From JAHEJX01 sp041605955 (GTDB taxonomy: Bacteria > Actinomycetota > Acidimicrobiia > Spongiisociales > UBA5794), in contig JBFIXI010000022.1 of NCBI GenBank assembly GCA_041605955.1, forward strand, positions 1-53,595: 53,595 nucleotides of DNA, read 5' to 3'. Shown in pieces: positions 49,218-53,595 of this stretch. How positions within the stretch are numbered: the stretch's first letter is position 1; every line of letters starts with the position of its first letter. The notes beneath the pieces were generated by a model that was given only the letters and a program-made list of their open reading frames with translations, was not told the DNA's origin and ran no database searches. The position numbers and the translations under genes were made by a program.

Positions 49218-51284
49218 TCAGTCGTCGTCGGCGGCCGCTTTGGCGACCTTGTCGACGAGGTGGGCCGGCAGCTCCGAGTAGTGCTCGAACTGGCTCGTGA
49301 AGTTGCCCCAGCCCTGGGTCAGCGACCGCAGGTCGACGGCGTAGCGCATGATCTCCGAAGTGGGCACGTGAGCAATGATGCGCTGCATCCCGCCCGGCAC
49401 TGCCTCGGTGCCCAGCACTTGGCCGCGGCGGGAGGACAGGTCGCCCATAACGTCGCCCTGATAGTCGGCGGGTACGGTGATCTCCATGCGCGAGATTGGT
49501 TCGAGCAGGATGGGCCCGGCGTCCTGCATCGCGGCTTTGAAGCCGAGGCTGCCTGCCATCTTGAAGCTCATCTCGGAGGAGTCGACCGAGTGGTACTTGC
49601 CGTCGTAGCAGCGTACGCGAACGTCCACGACCGGGAATCCGAACACCCCACCGTTGGCCATAGTGTCGACGATGCCGTGTTGAACCGCCGGGATGAACTG
49701 CCGTGGGATCGAGCCGCCCTTGATCTCGTCGACGAATTCGAAGCCCTCGCCCCGCGGCAGCGGCTCGATCTTCAGGAAAGCGACACCGAACTGGCCTCGC
49801 CCTCCTGATTGCTTCTTGAACTTGCCCTCCGCCTGCGCGGGGCGGCTGACCGTTTCCCGATAGGGCACCCTGACATTCTCCGTAGTCACGTCCACCCCGA
49901 ACTTGCGGCTGAGCTTTTCGAGTGTGATGGCCAGATGCAGCTCTCCCATGCCGTGCAACAAGGTCTGTTTGGTCTCGTCGTTGCGCTCGAGGCGCAACGC
50001 CGGGTCCTCGTCGAGCAGTCGGCGCAGCGACGTGGCGAGCTTGTCCTCGTCTGCCTGCGTCTTGGCGACGAGCGCCGCTGCCAGCACCGGCTCGGGTCGC
50101 TGGACGGGCTTGACCGTGACCGGTTTGTTCTTCGGCGCCAGCGTGTCGTCGGTCTTGGTGTCGTTCAACTTGGAAACGGCACCGATGTCGCCCGCCGGGA
50201 TCTCTTGGAGCAGGTGCGACTCCTTGCCAATGAGATAGGCGATCTTGGCAAGGCGCTCGTCGCTGCCCGAGCGCGGGTTCGACAGCATCGTGTCGGGACG
50301 CACCGTGCCGGACATCACCCGGAACATCGAGATTTGGCCCACGTACGGATCGGCGATCGTCTTGAACACGAATATCAGCGGATCTCCGTCGACGCTGCTC
50401 TCGATCTCCATCTCCTCGTTGCCGGCGATCACGGTCACGTGGGAACGCCGTAGCGGCGACGGCCCGATCTCGACGATGTAGTTGGCGAGTCGGTCGACTG
50501 CGATCGGGCCGGCAGCGGAACCGCACACCACCGGGAACACAGTGGCGTTGGCCACCCCGACGCCCATCACCTTTTCCAGCTCGCCGGGCGAGGGAACGTC
50601 ACCTTCGAGGTAGCGCTCCAGGAGGTCATCGTCGGCGACGACTATTCCCTCGACCAGATTGTCGTGGACCTCGTGCTCGCGCGCCTCCATGTCCTCGGGG
50701 ATGTCGGTCGACTGCGCCGATCCGGAGTCGTATACGTAGGCAGTGTCGGTGAGCAGGTCGGCAACGCCGCGGAACTCGGCCTCGGCACCGATCGGCAGCT
50801 CGAGGGGGGCGATACCGGCACCGAACCGCTCGCGAAGCTCGGCGAGGGTTCGATCGTACGAGCTGCGCTCTTTGTCGAGCTTGTTGACGAAGATCATCCG
50901 CGGGATGTCGAGCTCGGCAGCGACTCTCCACAGCTTCTCGGTTTGTACCTCGACCCCCTCCACGGCGCTCACAACGAAAACGGCGAGGTCCGCCACCTGG
51001 AGCGCCGCCAGGGCATCGCCGACGAAGTCGGGATATCCCGGGGTGTCGATCAGGTTGATCTTGTGGCCCTTCCATTCGAAGGGGGCCATTGCCAACGACA
51101 TCGACATGGCCCGCTTGTGCTCCTCGGCGTCGTAATCGAACACGGTGCTTCCGTCCTGGACCGTGCCTTGCCGGTCGACGGCCCCCGCCCTATAGAGCAG
51201 CGCCTCGGCGAGCGTGGTCTTGCCGGCTCCGTTGTGGCCGACGAGCGCGACGTTGCGAATCTTCTCGGGCGGATAGACCTTCAC
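49218..51284 (-). CDS. Elongation factor G-like GTPase (FusA2-type)
   Basis: The 688-residue protein has the G domain with ALVGHNGAGKTTLAEALLY, INLIDTPGYPDFVGD and IFVNKLDKERSSY. EF-G domains II-V follow (VFKTIADPYVGQISMFRVMSGTV; LHGMGELHLAITLEKL; GRGQFGVAFLKIEPL; GPILLEPISRMEITVPADYQGDVMGDLSSRRG in parts). It is the second EF-G clade of actinobacteria, whose exact role (back-translocation or recycling-like) is unsettled; the main fusA normally lies by rpsL. Start at GTG 51284 follows CTGGAGG; longer frames run through tRNA-like DNA. Confidence 0.9.
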   Translation of the reverse strand: MKVYPPEKIRNVALVGHNGAGKTTLAEALLYRAGAVDRQGTVQDGSTVFDYDAEEHKRAMSMSLAMAPFEWKGHKINLIDTPGYPDFVGDALAALQVADLAVFVVSAVEGVEVQTEKLWRVAAELDIPRMIFVNKLDKERSSYDRTLAELRERFGAGIAPLELPIGAEAEFRGVADLLTDTAYVYDSGSAQSTDIPEDMEAREHEVHDNLVEGIVVADDDLLERYLEGDVPSPGELEKVMGVGVANATVFPVVCGSAAGPIAVDRLANYIVEIGPSPLRRSHVTVIAGNEEMEIESSVDGDPLIFVFKTIADPYVGQISMFRVMSGTVRPDTMLSNPRSGSDERLAKIAYLIGKESHLLQEIPAGDIGAVSKLNDTKTDDTLAPKNKPVTVKPVQRPEPVLAAALVAKTQADEDKLATSLRRLLDEDPALRLERNDETKQTLLHGMGELHLAITLEKLSRKFGVDVTTENVRVPYRETVSRPAQAEGKFKKQSGGRGQFGVAFLKIEPLPRGEGFEFVDEIKGGSIPRQFIPAVQHGIVDTMANGGVFGFPVVDVRVRCYDGKYHSVDSSEMSFKMAGSLGFKAAMQDAGPILLEPISRMEITVPADYQGDVMGDLSSRRGQVLGTEAVPGGMQRIIAHVPTSEIMRYAVDLRSLTQGWGNFTSQFEHYSELPAHLVDKVAKAAADDD

Positions 51285-51320
51285 GTGATGAGCCTCCAGG
51301 GCGGCAGATTTAGTCCGCTG

Positions 51321-51326
51321 AGGATA
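51321..51326 (-). promoter_or_regulatory. -10 hexamer TATCCT for EF-G-like gene
   Basis: On the minus strand TATCCT lies 36 nt before the GTG at 51284, leaving a short leader that contains CTGGAGG. Confidence 0.45.
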
Positions 51327-51641
51327 GTGAGTTCCCGCAGAGCAGGTTCCTGGTATAGGGGTCGAGGCACTGCCGGCAGAGCCGCCGGCTGCAGTCTGCG
51401 TGGCAAATCTGCCTACGGGCTCAGTTGGTCGCGCCGTAGTCAGCGCGGGGGCATTCGAGGCTGCGGTTTGCGCAGTATCCCTGCGTGCCGGAACAGGACT
51501 CGAACGTGTCAAGCTGGTGGTGCGGGCCGGGCAGCCGGCGCCTTGCGGCTTCCGCCATCGATTCCCGGTGGCGCTTGGGTAGGGCCGCTAGCCGCAGTTT
51601 GCGTAGCAAACCTGCGTACGGGCCGCCTGCGGCGGCCCGCG
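51327..51641. repeat. tRNA-derived and hairpin repeats between EF-G-like gene and tRNA-Leu
   Basis: This 315-nt spacer holds the tRNA-Leu-like relic at 51486-51568 and at least three related segments of the form CGCAG-n-TTTGC-n-GCAAA-CTGCG. On the plus strand they lie near 51393-51416, 51453-51485 and 51589-51620. The best copy, 51589-51620, is immediately downstream of tRNA-Leu in its own reading direction. No gene is supported. Confidence 0.55.
51486..51568 (-). pseudogene. Degenerate tRNA-Leu-like sequence
   Basis: On the minus strand this segment has GATGGCGGAA near its 5' end and GTTCGAGTCCTGTTCCGGCAC at its 3' end, matching the D-side and the T-arm/acceptor of the intact tRNA-Leu 75 nt away. 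The anticodon region and acceptor pairing are lost. It is a decayed duplicate. Confidence 0.65.
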
Positions 51642-51725
51642 TGCCCGGAACAGGACTCGAACCTGTACACCCCGAAGGGCAGCGGATTTTAAGTCCGCCG
51701 CGTCTGCCAATTCCGCCATCCGGGC
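51642..51725 (-). tRNA. tRNA-Leu(TAA)
   Basis: This is a class II tRNA of 84 nt. Acceptor GCCCGGA pairs with TCCGGGC, with discriminator A. The D-side is TGGCGGAATTGGCAGACGCG, and the anticodon arm GCGGA/TCCGC carries loop CTTAAAA (anticodon TAA). The long variable arm is TGCCCTTCGGGGTG-like, and the T-arm ACAGG TTCGAGT CCTGT is intact. CCA is not encoded. Confidence 0.95.
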
Positions 51726-51808
51726 GCGGGCTGCAGGGTACTCAGCATGGAGATTCGGGGGCACGAGATGCCGGCCGCGGTAGGCGCCCACCCGAACCCA
51801 GACCGCCG

Positions 51809-52792
51809 TCAGTCTCCGGTGGGCCCGGGCCCCTCCCATCCGCTGAGCTCGGCGAGCTGCTCCCAGAACTGAAGCCGCTCCTTGCGGCTCAGGTCGGTTC
51901 CCGGCAGCACCTGCGTGACGTGGGGCGTCCGATCGAGGTAGAAGCCGCCACTGGCGTGGGCCATCTCGGGAGCGGCTGCCAGCCACACGATCGTATCCGC
52001 TCCTTCGGCCGGGGTCCGCAGCAAAGGCTGCAGCCAGCGTCGGAACCGGGGGAGCGAGATCTCCAGGCTGGGGGTGTCGGCCCAACCAGGGTGCATAGCG
52101 TTGACGGTCACCAACGAGCCTTGCAGCATCTCGGCCCACATCTCGGTGAGGATCACCTGTCCTCGCTTGGTGCGGGCATAGGCCCGCGTTCCGTCGTATT
52201 CCCCGTGCTCCCATTGCAGGTTGGAGAGGCTGATGCCCTGGGTATACATGCCTCCGGACGACACGTTGATGATCCGGGCGGGCGCCGACTCCCTGATCCG
52301 CGGCAGCAGCAGGTTGGTCAACAGGAAGTGCGACAACAGGTTGGTGGCCAGCGTCAGCTCGATCCCCTCCGGCGTCTCTTGGCGTTCATGGAACATGGCG
52401 CCGGCGTTGTTGATGAGGCAGTGGATCTCGCTTTCGGTGGCCAGCAGGTTGGCGGCCAGCGTGCGCACCGCATCCATCGAGCTGAGATCGGCAAGCGCCG
52501 GGTGGAGGTTCTCGTTTCCGGTGGCTCGCCGCAGCTCGTCGAGCGTCGCCGCCAGCTTGTCGGGATTGCGTCCCACCAATATCAACCGAGCGCCGAAGGT
52601 GGCCAATCGCATAGCGGCGGCCTTGCCCAAGCCAGAGGTCGCTCCAGTGATCACGATTGCACGGCCGTGGAGGTTGGGCTGAAGAGGATCCCAGAAGCGG
52701 CTCCGCAGCCGGTAGCCCAGGCTGGTGAAACCTAAGGCGCCGATGAAGGTGCGATCGGCGAGCTTGTCGACGATGTGAGGTTGTGGTCTCAC
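51809..52792 (-). CDS. SDR-family oxidoreductase (DHRS12-like)
   Basis: The 327-residue protein has an N-terminal extension of about 42 residues before the Rossmann domain. The cofactor motif is IVITGATSGLGKAAAMRLA, then LVGRNPDK (NADP-type Arg), CLINNAGAMF, and a catalytic Ser/Tyr/Lys set in NVSSGGMYT and YARTKRGQVI. It resembles the dehydrogenase/reductase SDR member 12 group more than sugar or polyketide SDRs. The GTG start at 52792 has a GGAG site. It lies 29 nt downstream of a SRPBCC gene on the same strand, a pairing that hints at a lipid or hydrophobic substrate. Confidence 0.88.
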   Translation of the reverse strand: MRPQPHIVDKLADRTFIGALGFTSLGYRLRSRFWDPLQPNLHGRAIVITGATSGLGKAAAMRLATFGARLILVGRNPDKLAATLDELRRATGNENLHPALADLSSMDAVRTLAANLLATESEIHCLINNAGAMFHERQETPEGIELTLATNLLSHFLLTNLLLPRIRESAPARIINVSSGGMYTQGISLSNLQWEHGEYDGTRAYARTKRGQVILTEMWAEMLQGSLVTVNAMHPGWADTPSLEISLPRFRRWLQPLLRTPAEGADTIVWLAAAPEMAHASGGFYLDRTPHVTQVLPGTDLSRKERLQFWEQLAELSGWEGPGPTGD

Positions 52793-52821
52793 GGTTGGCT
52801 CCGGTCGTCTCCCGTCGGGGT

Positions 52822-53265
52822 CTACCCTGGCTCGGCTGATCCCAGCTTGGCTGCCAGCCCGTCCAAGGCCTTCTTCCCCACGTTACGCAGCATGGGGCCC
52901 ATCAGGGGCACGAGGAGCCGCATGAATCCGGAGAACTCCAGCTCGGCTTGATAGTCGATCTGAGTCCCCTCCTCGATCGACGTGAATCGAATGTCGTCGA
53001 CTGCGGTGAGGGCACGGCCGGTGCCGCGCAACACGATCCGGTGCGGCGGTTCGTAGCTCGTCATCTCGTAGACCATGGGGGTCTCCCGCGACCCGAACGA
53101 GACCAGCACGTTGAACTTGGAACCCACGCCGATCTCCCCTTCGCCGATCCGGCTCGAGGCGGCGATTCCCGGATCCCATTCTGCGAGGTTCCCGAAGTCG
53201 GATGTATAAGCGAAGGTCTCCTCGATTGGGGTGACCACTCGTCGCGTCTCACGAAGTTGCGTCAT
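52822..53265 (-). CDS. SRPBCC-fold protein
   Basis: The 147-residue protein has the START/SRPBCC pattern. RRVVTPIEETFAYTSDFGNLAEWDPGI gives the first strand and helix-loop, then MVYEMTSYEPPHRIVLRGTG and the long C-terminal helix LLVPLMGPMLRNVGKKALDGLAAKL (in parts). The fold makes a cavity for hydrophobic ligands (polyketide cyclase-like or lipid carriers). It is the first gene of a probable two-gene unit with the SDR. Confidence 0.87.
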   Translation of the reverse strand: MTQLRETRRVVTPIEETFAYTSDFGNLAEWDPGIAASSRIGEGEIGVGSKFNVLVSFGSRETPMVYEMTSYEPPHRIVLRGTGRALTAVDDIRFTSIEEGTQIDYQAELEFSGFMRLLVPLMGPMLRNVGKKALDGLAAKLGSAEPG

Positions 53266-53511
53266 GCCTGCCCCTCGATAGCCCTCTGCCAGTCTACGGA
53301 GCAGTCTGGCGGCCAGATGATGCCACGGTCACCGGCTGAGCCGCCCCTCCGCAGGTGCCCGCAGAAGGCGCCGCTTTGGGGAAGGTGACGACCGAGTCGC
53401 CACGGTTGCGGCGTCTCAAGAGTCCTGGTCGCGATGCCGTTAATCACCTTACGTGGCCGTCCGGGGAACGCACGTTCGGCCGCAAGGCACAACGCTATTA
53501 GGGGTGATCCA

Positions 53512-53595
53512 ATGAGTCCTGATCGCGTGCTGTCAGGCGATGCGGTCGATGCCGCCTCGGATGAGCGCGCAATTGACATCTTTGCCGATCTCCCG
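53512..53595 (+). CDS. Partial ORF running off the right edge
   Basis: ATG 53512 follows AGGGGTGA at 4 nt and is open for 28 codons to the edge: MSPDRVLSGDAVDAASDE followed by RAIDIFADLP. The acidic, codon-biased start and ribosome site make a real gene plausible, but the family cannot be named. Confidence 0.4.
   Translation, partial: MSPDRVLSGDAVDAASDERAIDIFADLP

Noticed and set aside
48871..50526. 551-codon open frame in another minus-strand frame of the EF-G-like gene
   Set aside because: It is Arg/Gly-rich and without motifs, while the overlapping frame encodes complete EF-G domains.
53262..53579. 105-codon minus-strand frame at the right edge
   Set aside because: No ribosome site or family features, and it overlaps the likelier plus-strand partial ORF.
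1..53595. CRISPR arrays, prophage or IS elements
   Set aside because: I saw no regularly spaced direct repeats, no transposase or integrase, and no phage structural genes.

Overview
The window is high-GC chromosomal DNA of an actinobacterium. Several things point to that phylum: a bL37-type micro-ribosomal protein, a GlpR/SepX-like membrane protein beside molybdopterin genes, an Rv2466c-like (mycothiol-linked) DsbA protein, a DUF501 gene between ftsB and ppx, and the neighbourhood rsmA-ispE-tRNA-glmU-prs-rplY-pth followed by mfd-PPIase-mazG-eno-ftsB-DUF501-ppx. An uncultured member near Acidimicrobiia is my best guess, but this is inference only. No phage, IS element or CRISPR array is visible.

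Layout. 1-615: gene-poor, with the 5' half of a tRNA-Arg(CCT). 616-10854: ECF sigma factor coupled to a membrane-anchored Ig-like protein, TlpA thioredoxin, epoxide-hydrolase-like enzyme, P-type ATPase, HAD phosphatase, 3-hydroxyacyl-CoA dehydrogenase, thioredoxin, uppP, SAF protein. 11271-16751: mtnP divergent from a tightly overlapped plsY-moeA-moaC-moaB run, then a GlpR/SepX-like protein, a translin homologue and a lipoprotein. 16804-20911: tRNA-Ala, hairpin-rich spacer, receiver protein, a probable selenocysteine-containing DsbA/Rv2466c-family protein, and a GAF histidine kinase. 20928-28110: fabH, flavin reductase, M16 protease lipoprotein, second lipoprotein, bL37, rsmI, AbrB-like regulator. 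28318-40203: metG-tatD-rsmA-ispE, tRNA-Gln, single-domain glmU, prs-aceK, yjbQ, rplY-pth-glpK, pgsA. 40252-49215: mfd-PPIase-mazG and eno-ftsB-DUF501-ppx. 49218-53265: an EF-G-like GTPase, tRNA-Leu with a decayed relative, SDR and SRPBCC proteins. A partial ORF runs off the right end.

The most striking observation is at 17793-18419. An in-frame TGA sits exactly where the family's first catalytic cysteine should be (CPWC becomes UPWC). It is followed, after 21 nucleotides, by the AGGTG loop of an 8-bp hairpin that fits the bacterial SECIS pattern. The full frame gives 208 residues, close to the family length. This is best explained as a selenoprotein; a start-codon search alone would truncate it and lose the active site.

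A second, window-wide pattern is promoter grammar. At least 15 genes have a TANNNT -10 hexamer ending only 6-9 nt before the start codon, with no Shine-Dalgarno sequence. This suggests pervasive leaderless mRNAs, and it fixes several otherwise ambiguous starts (metG TTG, SAF GTG, plsY GTG, mfd GTG, ATPase ATG). Other oddities are aceK translationally coupled to prs, a glmU without its acetyltransferase domain, a pth without a canonical start codon, and related hairpins downstream of two tRNA genes.
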